Below, piece after piece: positions 1 through 5,928 of a stretch of 6,356 nucleotides of DNA (position 1 is the first letter of the stretch; every line of letters begins with the position of its first letter). Below the pieces are notes generated by a model. It saw only the letters and a list, made by a program, of their open reading frames with translations. It was not told the origin of the DNA and searched no databases. Source of the stretch: Candidatus Cloacimonadota bacterium (GTDB taxonomy: Bacteria > Cloacimonadota > Cloacimonadia > Cloacimonadales > TCS61); NCBI GenBank assembly GCA_018654125.1, contig JABIME010000323.1, forward strand, positions 1-6,356, read 5' to 3'. A program made the position numbers and the translations under genes.

Positions 1-1
1 A

Positions 2-1195
2 GCTGTACTAGAAGCAAACGGGTCTGTTTTAACAAATAAATATGCCGAAGGTTATCCATACCGTTACAGTAAAAAAACTGGTAAATTAAAATATGAACTT
101 TATGGTAGATACTATGGTGGTTGTGAATGGGTAGATGAAGTTGAAAAACTTGCAATTGAACGAGCTAAAGAGTTATATGGTGCAGATCATGTAAATGTAC
201 AACCTCATTCTGGTTCCCAAGCAAATATGGCTGCTTATTTCTCTTTAGTAAAGCCTGGTGATACTGTTCTTAGTTTAGAGTTATCTCATGGTGGGCATCT
301 CACCCATGGGCATCCATTAAGTTTTTCTGGTGCTTTGTATAATATAATTCCATACGGTGTAAATAAAGATACTGAGCAATTTGATTTTGAAGAGATCAGA
401 AAACTGGCCTTAGAGCACAAACCTAAGATGATTCTTACAGGTGCAAGTGCTTACCCTCGTAAAATTGATTTTAAGAAATTCCGTGAAATAGCCGATGAAG
501 TAGGCGCAACATTATTTATTGATATGGCTCATATTGCTGGATTAGTTGCTGCTGGCCAGCATGAAAATCCTGTCCCTTATGCAGATATTGTAACTACTAC
601 AACTCATAAAACTCTTCGTGGTCCTCGTGGAGGAATGATCCTTTGCAAAGAAGAATATGCAAAAGAAATTGATAAGCAAGTATTTCCTGGAATTCAGGGT
701 GGACCTCTTGAGCATGTGATAGCTGCAAAAGCAGCAGCTTTCAAAGAAGCACTTCAGGATGATTTTCAAATTTACCAGGAGCAAGTTGTAAAGAATGCTG
801 AGGCATTGGCAAAAGCATTAGAAGAGAAAGGATTGCGATTGGTTTCAGGTGGTACAGATACTCATCTTATACTTATTGATCTAGGTAATAAGGACAGTGG
901 AAACCCTAGTGGTAAGAAGATGGAAGGTGCGCTGGACAAAGCCGGTATTACAGCAAATAAGAACACTGTACCTTTTGATAGCAGACCCCCATTTGTTGCT
1001 TCAGGTATACGGTTAGGAACACCCGCTGTAACAACAAGAGGTATGAAAGAAAAGGATATGCAGCAAATTGCTGAATTTATTGCTCAAGTATTTTCTAATC
1101 ATGCTGATGAAGATAGGTTAGCTCAAATAAAAAATGAAGTTCGCGAATTCTGTTCAAAATTTCCACTTTATCCAGAACTTCTTGATCAAGATTAA
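2..1195 (+). CDS. glyA: Serine hydroxymethyltransferase, 5'-truncated by window edge
   Basis: Cytoplasmic PLP enzyme that interconverts serine and glycine with transfer of a one-carbon unit to tetrahydrofolate. The reading frame is open from base 2, so the true start lies upstream. 397 residues are visible, and about 40 N-terminal residues are missing by comparison with E. coli GlyA (417 aa). An ATG at 227 is internal, because conserved family sequence ([27 protein letters not shown]) precedes it. Visible hallmarks are the PLP-contacting DMAH (Asp codon 521-523, His 530-532), the Schiff-base lysine in TTTTHKT (codon 608-610), GGPLEHVIA, and SGIRLGTPA with the carboxylate-binding Arg (codon 1010-1012). 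All catalytic residues I can check are present, so it should be active. The oddity is a 15-residue insert, [15 protein letters not shown] (59-103), between EGYP and GRYYGG, where E. coli has almost nothing. A terminator follows at once, so it does not seem to be co-transcribed with the next gene. Confidence 0.97.
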   Translation, partial: AVLEANGSVLTNKYAEGYPYRYSKKTGKLKYELYGRYYGGCEWVDEVEKLAIERAKELYGADHVNVQPHSGSQANMAAYFSLVKPGDTVLSLELSHGGHLTHGHPLSFSGALYNIIPYGVNKDTEQFDFEEIRKLALEHKPKMILTGASAYPRKIDFKKFREIADEVGATLFIDMAHIAGLVAAGQHENPVPYADIVTTTTHKTLRGPRGGMILCKEEYAKEIDKQVFPGIQGGPLEHVIAAKAAAFKEALQDDFQIYQEQVVKNAEALAKALEEKGLRLVSGGTDTHLILIDLGNKDSGNPSGKKMEGALDKAGITANKNTVPFDSRPPFVASGIRLGTPAVTTRGMKEKDMQQIAEFIAQVFSNHADEDRLAQIKNEVREFCSKFPLYPELLDQD

Positions 1196-1217
1196 TTTGT
1201 AATATTATAAAGCATTT

Positions 1218-1252
1218 ACCCCATTCATGTATGAGTGGGGTTTTTATTTTTC
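1218..1252 (+). terminator. Rho-independent terminator of glyA
   Basis: An 11-bp stem (ACCCCATTCAT at 1218-1228 with ATGAGTGGGGT at 1231-1241) has one T-G wobble and four stacked C-G pairs at the base. The innermost pairs must open, because only two bases separate the arms. A T-rich tract (TTTTTATTTTT) follows. It begins 22 nt after the glyA stop. This is the best-formed terminator in the window. Confidence 0.92.
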
Positions 1253-1262
1253 TCAAACATTG

Positions 1263-1278
1263 GGGATGATACTATCCC
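1263..1278. repeat. Short inverted repeat GGGAT/ATCCC
   Basis: Arms GGGAT (1263-1267) and ATCCC (1274-1278) are separated by 6 bases, just downstream of the glyA terminator. The stem is only 5 bp, and no T-tract follows, so it is not a second terminator. It may be chance. I record it because the same gap holds several other inverted repeats. Confidence 0.35.
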
Positions 1279-1322
1279 ACATTATATTCCAAAAATTATA
1301 CATACTTAACAAATATTCACCA

Positions 1323-1337
1323 TTTAACTAAGTTAAA
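1323..1337. repeat. Perfect 7-bp inverted repeat around one base
   Basis: TTTAACT (1323-1329) and AGTTAAA (1331-1337) flank a single A. With essentially no loop, this looks more like a dimeric protein-binding site than an RNA hairpin. It ends 12 bp upstream of a TTGACA box (1350-1355), a position where an operator or activator site could lie. AT-rich sequence produces such repeats by chance, so the functional reading is inference. Confidence 0.4.
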
Positions 1338-1349
1338 AATAATAAATAG

Positions 1350-1377
1350 TTGACACCATAAGTTTATCAAATAAACA
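1350..1377 (+). promoter_or_regulatory. Possible promoter of the DUF6765-like gene unit
   Basis: A perfect sigma70-type -35 hexamer, TTGACA (1350-1355), is followed after 16 bp by TAAACA (1372-1377), a poor -10 match (3 of 6). A promoter is expected between the glyA terminator and the gene at 1440, and this is the best candidate in the gap. The weak -10 and the unknown promoter consensus of this bacterial group keep confidence low. A start near 1384 would give a leader of about 55 nt. Confidence 0.3.
1362..1376. repeat. Inverted repeat GTTTAT/ATAAAC in the promoter spacer
   Basis: GTTTAT (1362-1367) and ATAAAC (1371-1376) are separated by CAA. The repeat occupies the spacer and -10 area of the putative promoter, where a bound repressor would block transcription. 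This is short and AT-rich, so it is a weak signal on its own. Confidence 0.35.
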
Positions 1378-1383
1378 TTAATC

Positions 1384-1403
1384 TATGGAGTTTTACGTCC
1401 ATA
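1384..1403 (+). repeat. Leader hairpin TATGGA/TCCATA
   Basis: TATGGA (1384-1389) and TCCATA (1398-1403) can pair around an 8-base loop. If transcription starts near 1384, this hairpin would form the very 5' end of the mRNA leader. It has only two G-C pairs, so stability is modest. Confidence 0.4.
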
Positions 1404-1413
1404 AATATAAATG

Positions 1414-1429
1414 TATTCATTAATGAATA
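1414..1429. repeat. Perfect 16-bp palindrome next to the ribosome binding site
   Basis: TATTCATTAATGAATA is a perfect, uninterrupted 16-bp palindrome directly followed by the Shine-Dalgarno GGGAG at 1430-1434. As DNA it could be an operator for a dimeric repressor. As RNA it could form only a weak hairpin, because the centre has no loop without opening pairs. It is the longest perfect palindrome I found in the window. Confidence 0.6.
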
Positions 1430-1434
1430 GGGAG
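1430..1434 (+). promoter_or_regulatory. Ribosome binding site of the DUF6765-like gene
   Basis: GGGAG lies 5 nt before the ATG at 1440. This supports that start codon and shows the gene has its own strong translation signal. The palindrome at 1414-1429 abuts it. Confidence 0.8.
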
Positions 1435-1439
1435 ATATC

Positions 1440-2441
1440 ATGAATATTGAATTTCATTATTACTTAACAAAATATTTGGCATTAGAAGCAGGTTTTGACA
1501 ACAATGAAGCTGAGATCATTGCCTATTCATCACAGTATGTAGATGATAATTCAACCCAGTATAGCATAAAACTTCCCGACGGTTCTATGTATGAGAATTA
1601 CATGACTCAAACTAAAAATATCACGAGACCAAGAAAGCAATTAATGAGAATATATTTATTATTCCATTTCATGCCTGGAAATCCTACAAGCCCAAAAACT
1701 AGAAGAAGAGATGGTAAGATGCATCTTCTTAATACAACTTCATCCAGCACACATGCTCAAGAAATTTTCTACGATGCAACCAAGAGTGAAAATTTGTATT
1801 CATTGGGAGTTGCTTCACATATGCTTGCTGATACAATTTCTCATCAAAATTTCATTGGGAACTTCGATGAAATGAATGCTATGGAAGGTGTATGGGAAAC
1901 CCTCTCTCCAAATATTGGGCATGCAGATGCAGGATATAAACCGGATATTCCTAACCTTGTTTGGCATGACCCGCGCCTTATTGAGGAAAATGCGACTATA
2001 GACAACACAGAACGTGTATTGCTGGCAGCTAATAAGTTATATAAAAATTTTCTAATGTTCACTGCAAGTCCAACAAATTGGACAAACGTAAAAGCAAATA
2101 TCAACGAGATACTTAAAGATAAAATTGATGAAAGGCATTTATCTTCTTATAAAAAACAAATGAAAATAAGAGTTGAAAAATATAAAGCTCTTATTTTGGA
2201 ACATGATGCCGCAGCTGACTATAATCCTAATATGTGGTTCGAAGAATCTGTTAATGAAAAAATTAAATTTCTAGATGACAAAAAAGTGAAATTTGATCCG
2301 ATAAAAGATAAGCTCTCTTTCAAAGATGATTATAAAAAAACAAATTGGTATAGATTTCAGGAAGCAGCAAAAAGCTATCAAAAAAGAGCTGCCGATAAAA
2401 TGGAACCAATCTTCTCACAAATAGAAATTAAGGAATGGTAA
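1440..2441 (+). CDS. DUF6765-like protein with conserved His/Asp pattern, function unknown
   Basis: 333 residues with no signal peptide or membrane segment, so probably cytoplasmic. Its N-terminus (IEFHYYLTKYLALEAGF, then YSSQYVDD at 29-36) and the later IGHADAGYKPDIPNLVWHD (159-177) match my recollection of the DUF6765 family, which has no established function. Candidate metal ligands are His6, Asp35/Asp36, His76 (LLFHF), His95, His105, and especially His127, Asp131 and His135 in SHMLADTISHQNF. This HxxxDxxxH spacing on a helix resembles the zinc-binding helices of phospholipase C / S1-P1 nuclease-like alpha-helical proteins. A metal-dependent hydrolase is therefore plausible but inferred. 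The C-terminal third (about 195-333) is lysine- and glutamate-rich and probably helical. The start is set by GGGAG 5 nt upstream. The next gene begins 5 nt after its stop, which suggests translational coupling. Confidence 0.82.
   Translation: MNIEFHYYLTKYLALEAGFDNNEAEIIAYSSQYVDDNSTQYSIKLPDGSMYENYMTQTKNITRPRKQLMRIYLLFHFMPGNPTSPKTRRRDGKMHLLNTTSSSTHAQEIFYDATKSENLYSLGVASHMLADTISHQNFIGNFDEMNAMEGVWETLSPNIGHADAGYKPDIPNLVWHDPRLIEENATIDNTERVLLAANKLYKNFLMFTASPTNWTNVKANINEILKDKIDERHLSSYKKQMKIRVEKYKALILEHDAAADYNPNMWFEESVNEKIKFLDDKKVKFDPIKDKLSFKDDYKKTNWYRFQEAAKSYQKRAADKMEPIFSQIEIKEW
2430..2434 (+). promoter_or_regulatory. Start-deciding ribosome binding site inside the upstream gene
   Basis: AAGGA lies inside the last codons of the DUF6765-like gene. 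It directly touches the in-frame ATG at 2435, which therefore has no usable spacing. It sits 12 nt before the ATG at 2447, which is long but workable. With the upstream stop at 2439-2441, re-initiation at 2447 is the likeliest mode. Confidence 0.5.
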
Positions 2442-2446
2442 TAAGT

Positions 2447-4186
2447 ATGAATAAGAATTATTTGATAATTTTAGTTTTTGCAATTTTGTTCACATCTCTA
2501 TCTGCTCAAAATATTTGGATCAATGAATTGCATTATGATAATTCAAGTACAGATGTTGGAGAATTTATTGAAATAGTTTTGGATAATGCCGGAAGCTTTA
2601 GTTTAGGCGATTTCGCTATCACTTTATATAATGGAAATAATGGTTCAAGCTACGACACAAAAACTTTAGATCAATTTACAGTAGGGATAGTTAGTGATAC
2701 TTTTACTTTATATCATTATGAATATCCAGAAAATGGCATACAAAATGGTGAACCAGACGGTTTAGCAATAGATTATCAAGGAACACTTATTCCAGGACAA
2801 TTCCTAAGTTATGAAGGTACTTTTGAAGCAACTGATGGGCCAGCCAGTGGAGTAACATCTACAGATATTGGTGTTATTGAAGGAAGTACAACGCTAATAG
2901 GAGAATCACTTCAACTATTGGGAACTGGAGCAATTTACAGTGACTTTATATGGCAAGAACCTGCATCTGAAACTCCCGGAGAATTAAACAATAGTCAAAC
3001 TTTTGGGGGAACTCCTGTTCCTACTATTATCGTTGCAAGCCCAAATGGAGGTGAGCAATGGGAACAAGGATCTACACATTCTATTACATGGACTTCAATA
3101 AATTTTACCGGTAATATAAAAATAGAATTAGAAACGGTTTATAGAGAAAGAGATGTTCTTATTGCATCCACTGAAGATGATGGCATTTGGGAATGGGAAA
3201 TACCCTCAGATCTTACAATCGCAGATAATTATGTTATAATTATATCTGATGCTGATGATGGAGATCCATTTGATGAAAGTAATTCTCCATTCTCTATTAT
3301 CGAGCCTGTTCCGATTACACCATATTCAATTTATGATATTCAATATTCTATTACCGGCCCTTCCCCACATGAAGGAGAATTGGTTGAAACTTCCGGTGTC
3401 GTTACAGCTGTATTTGAAAACTACTTCTTTATTCAAGATGGTGCAGGAGCTTGGAATGGAATTGCGATATATCCATTACAAGAAGTTGAAGTTGGAGATG
3501 TGATTACAATATCCGGTACTGTTTTAGAATACAACGAAAAAACTGAGATAATAGATGTTGTTGATATGACAATTTCTGGAACAGCTACACTTCCTGAGCC
3601 TGTAATTCTTAGTTCTGCAGAGCTATCTTCAACAGAAGATTACGAATGTGTTCTAGCAACACTTCAGAATGTTACGGTTTCAAATGATAGTCTTGGTTAT
3701 GGGAATTGGGAAGTTGAAGATCAATCTGGAATCTGTATTATTGGTGGTTTGGGAGATTATACTTATGAACCTGTCACAAGCGAACTTATTTACAATCTAA
3801 CAGGAATTGTAGATTACACTTATGGTGCATTTAAACTTGAACCTCGTGATGATGCTGATATAGACCTGATTGGTTCTGAGATTGATGAGCAACTAATCTC
3901 AATAAGTGATCCTCTACTAAATAATTATCCAAACCCATTCAATCCCTCAACAACAATTTCATTCACTCTCTCAAATGAGATAAGTGGAGATGTTGTAATT
4001 TCTATTTTTAACTTGAAAGGACAATTAGTGAAGCAACTCGTTAGTGAACAACTATCTTTAGGACAACATCAAGTTACTTGGAATGGAATGGATGAATATG
4101 GGAAATCTGTTACATCTGGTGTTTATCTCTATAAACTTAATATGGGAGACAAAACTTTTACAAAGAAAATGCTTCTGCTAAAATAG
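2447..4186 (+). CDS. Exported multidomain protein: lamin-tail-like, KNH-like, OB-fold, T9SS sorting domain
   Basis: 579 residues from the ATG at 2447. An ATG at 2435 would add four residues but overlaps the previous gene and has no spaced ribosome binding site. Residues 1-20 form a signal peptide (hydrophobic core, LSA|QN cleavage). Residues 21-187 resemble a lamin-tail-like domain (IWINELHYDN, GEFIEIVLDN, ending ETPGELNN). Residues 195-287 resemble a Kre9/KNH-like Ig-type domain (SPNGGEQW, HSITWTS). Residues 293-475 look like a YhcR-type OB-fold region (SGVVTAV, FFIQDG 327-332, VGDVITISGTV). Residues 490-579 are the T9SS sorting domain (NYPNPFNPST 493-502, SGVYLYKL, ending KKMLLLK). Its likely fate is export by Sec, then T9SS release or surface attachment. 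No catalytic domain is visible, although this OB-fold type is often joined to an endonuclease/phosphatase module. Binding or a structural role is more likely than catalysis. Confidence 0.88.
   Translation: MNKNYLIILVFAILFTSLSAQNIWINELHYDNSSTDVGEFIEIVLDNAGSFSLGDFAITLYNGNNGSSYDTKTLDQFTVGIVSDTFTLYHYEYPENGIQNGEPDGLAIDYQGTLIPGQFLSYEGTFEATDGPASGVTSTDIGVIEGSTTLIGESLQLLGTGAIYSDFIWQEPASETPGELNNSQTFGGTPVPTIIVASPNGGEQWEQGSTHSITWTSINFTGNIKIELETVYRERDVLIASTEDDGIWEWEIPSDLTIADNYVIIISDADDGDPFDESNSPFSIIEPVPITPYSIYDIQYSITGPSPHEGELVETSGVVTAVFENYFFIQDGAGAWNGIAIYPLQEVEVGDVITISGTVLEYNEKTEIIDVVDMTISGTATLPEPVILSSAELSSTEDYECVLATLQNVTVSNDSLGYGNWEVEDQSGICIIGGLGDYTYEPVTSELIYNLTGIVDYTYGAFKLEPRDDADIDLIGSEIDEQLISISDPLLNNYPNPFNPSTTISFTLSNEISGDVVISIFNLKGQLVKQLVSEQLSLGQHQVTWNGMDEYGKSVTSGVYLYKLNMGDKTFTKKMLLLK
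3923..3948 (+). repeat. 26-bp direct repeat, copy 1 (sorting-domain motif)
   Basis: This stretch, coding for the NYPNPFNPS core of the sorting domain, is identical over 26 bases to 5642-5667 in the next gene, synonymous positions included. The flanks diverge on both sides. Confidence 0.95.
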
Positions 4187-4220
4187 TTATTTTGAACACA
4201 ATATAATAAATTATAGAAAT

Positions 4221-4237
4221 ACAAAATTTGATTTTGT
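4221..4237 (+). repeat. AT-rich inverted repeat in the gap between the two exported-protein genes
   Basis: ACAAAAT (4221-4227) and ATTTTGT (4231-4237) flank TTG, followed by TTT and then the GAGG ribosome binding site (4241-4244). The stem has a single C-G pair, so it is too weak to call a terminator. It might attenuate or tune expression of the second gene. The same 63-nt gap has a TATAAT hexamer at 4202-4207, but no -35 match at the right distance. I therefore see no firm evidence of a separate promoter. Confidence 0.3.
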
Positions 4238-4249
4238 TTTGAGGATTTT

Positions 4250-5896
4250 ATGAAGAACACTAGAATTGTATTCATTCTCATTATCCTAGCATTTTCAGTA
4301 TTATTTCTTTCAGCTTCCGTAATAAATATTCCAGAAGATCAGCCAACAATTCAATCAGGAATCAATGTTGCTGTAGAAGGTGATACTGTCCTAGTTCAAC
4401 CAGGAACATACTATGAAAACATAAATTACAATGGATTAGATATAGTTGTTGCTTCATTGTTTTATACAACTCAAAACAATTCCTATATTGAGCAAACAAT
4501 TATTAACGGTTCTCAAAATGGAAGCGTTGTTACTTTCGAGAATGGAGAAACTTCCTCAGCGCTTATTGTTGGTTTTACAATTACGAATGGAAGTGGAAAA
4601 ATAATGCCGAATGCTGTTCATTGCGGAGGAGGAATCTTCTGTCATGAAGACTCTGATCCAACAATCATGAATTGCATAGTTACACAAAACAATGCAGGTG
4701 ATGGTGGAGGTATTTTCTGTTATCTGCATTCAGACCCAACTATAATAGATGTTGTTATTAGCTACAATTCAACATATGATGATGGAGGTGGAATTCATTG
4801 TAACTGGGGTAGTAATCCAATTTTAGAAAATGTAACTATTATAGGAAATAGTTGTATGGATAAGGGTGCAGGAATTTGTTGTGGGCATAATGAACATACA
4901 ACCGATTTGACATTAACTAATGTGCTAATCTGTGATAATACATCCGGCGAAAAAGGATCAGCAATTTATATGGTTGATTCAAGCTCTTATTTTAACCATG
5001 TAACGATCTGCAACAATGTTTCAAATGGTGGTTATTATGGTGCAATTTATTGTGAAGACGCAAACATAAACATAAATAATAGCATAATTTGGAATAATCA
5101 ATCTTCTGGTTTTAATTTCTATAATGGTGGTTATGCAAATGTAACTTACTCAGATACACAAGATTATTTTGTTGGAGAAGGAAATATCATGCAGAATCCA
5201 TTATTTATTGATTCTGTAAATGGAAATTATCATCTTCAAGAAACTTCACCGTGTATTGATGCTGGCGATCCTTCCACATCTTTAGATCCAGATGGAACAA
5301 TAACCGATATGGGTACATACTATTTTCAACAAGGTGAACTTCTGAATGCTGATTTTGAAGGAACACCTACAAGTGGTGAATTTCCATTAGAAGTTCAGTT
5401 CACGGATCTTTCCACTGGCAACATAACTGGCTATATGTGGGACTTTAATAATGATGGTTTTATAGATAGCAACCAACAAAATCCATTGTTTACATTTCAG
5501 CAAGTTGGAGTTTACAGCATTGCTTTAACAATAACAAATGGAACCATGGAGGATACTGTAATTAAACTAAACTATATTACCGTAACTGATACTACTAGTA
5601 TAATTAATCCACTTGAGCAAACTCAGATTAAATTGTTCCAGAATTATCCAAACCCATTCAATCCCTCTACTACAATCTCTTTCTTACTTACAAACAATAC
5701 TTCAAATAAAGAGCTGATCATCTATAATTTGAAAGGTCAAAAGGTTCATGAATATTCACTACTTAATAATCAATCATCAATTATTTGGAATGGAACAGAT
5801 AATTTAGATAAGCCTGTTGCTTCCGGAATATATTTATATAGATTAGTATGTAACAACATATTAATTGAAACTAAAAAAATGCTTTTAATAAAATGA
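4250..5896 (+). CDS. Exported right-handed beta-helix protein with PKD domain and T9SS sorting domain
   Basis: 548 residues. GAGG at 4241-4244 supports the start. Residues 1-22 are a signal peptide. Residues 25-60 are a typical beta-helix entry motif (IPEDQPTIQ, EGDTVLVQPGTYYENI). Residues 126-287 contain about six coils of 26-30 residues, each opening with GGGI, GAGI, GSAI or GAI and ending near a conserved Asn. The helix exit motif is NPLFIDS...NYHLQETSPCIDAGDP (316-341). A PKD-type Ig domain covers about 363-446 (MWDFNNDGF at 396-404), and a sorting domain covers 459-548 (NYPNPFNPST 465-474, SGIYLYRL, ending KKMLLIK). Thirteen cysteines are present, several at the same place in successive coils. 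It is probably secreted or displayed via T9SS and may bind or cut polysaccharide or act as an adhesin. I recognise no lyase active site. It follows the previous exported-protein gene by 63 nt and is probably co-transcribed with it. Confidence 0.9.
   Translation: MKNTRIVFILIILAFSVLFLSASVINIPEDQPTIQSGINVAVEGDTVLVQPGTYYENINYNGLDIVVASLFYTTQNNSYIEQTIINGSQNGSVVTFENGETSSALIVGFTITNGSGKIMPNAVHCGGGIFCHEDSDPTIMNCIVTQNNAGDGGGIFCYLHSDPTIIDVVISYNSTYDDGGGIHCNWGSNPILENVTIIGNSCMDKGAGICCGHNEHTTDLTLTNVLICDNTSGEKGSAIYMVDSSSYFNHVTICNNVSNGGYYGAIYCEDANININNSIIWNNQSSGFNFYNGGYANVTYSDTQDYFVGEGNIMQNPLFIDSVNGNYHLQETSPCIDAGDPSTSLDPDGTITDMGTYYFQQGELLNADFEGTPTSGEFPLEVQFTDLSTGNITGYMWDFNNDGFIDSNQQNPLFTFQQVGVYSIALTITNGTMEDTVIKLNYITVTDTTSIINPLEQTQIKLFQNYPNPFNPSTTISFLLTNNTSNKELIIYNLKGQKVHEYSLLNNQSSIIWNGTDNLDKPVASGIYLYRLVCNNILIETKKMLLIK
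4625..5110 (+). repeat. Coding tandem repeat: beta-helix coils with GGGIxC start
   Basis: Six degenerate units of about 26-30 codons. Units 1-3 are the most alike: GGGIFC then SDPTI, GGGIFC then SDPTI, GGGIHC then SNPIL. Units 4-6 have drifted (GAGICC, GSAIYM, GAIYC). Each carries an Asn near its end at residues 147, 173, 200, 230, 256 and 283, consistent with an asparagine ladder at a turn. The DNA of units 1 and 2 is still similar, pointing to duplication of coils. Confidence 0.8.
5642..5667 (+). repeat. 26-bp direct repeat, copy 2 (sorting-domain motif)
   Basis: Identical to 3923-3948. It encodes the same sorting-motif core in the beta-helix protein, 1.7 kb downstream of copy 1 and in the same orientation and reading phase relative to the motif. 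Confidence 0.95.
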
Positions 5897-5928
5897 TCAT
5901 TGTATTAATCAATTTATGATGGAGCTTT

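Noticed and set aside
542..784. 80-residue open frame on the minus strand inside glyA
   Set aside because: It is antisense to a well-conserved enzyme, is rich in Cys/Phe/Ser as expected of a shadow frame, and has no recognisable motif.
1196..1439. Riboswitch or small RNA gene in the glyA downstream gap
   Set aside because: I see no conserved aptamer core or tRNA-like fold, and the only strong hairpin is the glyA terminator.
1844..2104. 86-residue open frame on the minus strand inside the DUF6765-like gene
   Set aside because: It is fully contained in a better-supported gene on the other strand and matches no family I know.
3249..3503. 84-residue plus-strand open frame overlapping the exported multidomain protein
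   Set aside because: It is out of frame with the OB-fold coding sequence, which has clear domain motifs there.
4192..4217. Separate promoter for the beta-helix gene (TTGAAC, TATAAT, TATAGA)
   Set aside because: TATAAT lies 4 bp and TATAGA 14 bp from TTGAAC, so no pair has normal spacing. Such hexamers are common in AT-rich gaps.
4625..5110. CRISPR-like or other non-coding tandem repeat
   Set aside because: The periodicity is in codons, degenerate at the DNA level, and fits beta-helix coils. There are no identical repeats with unique spacers.
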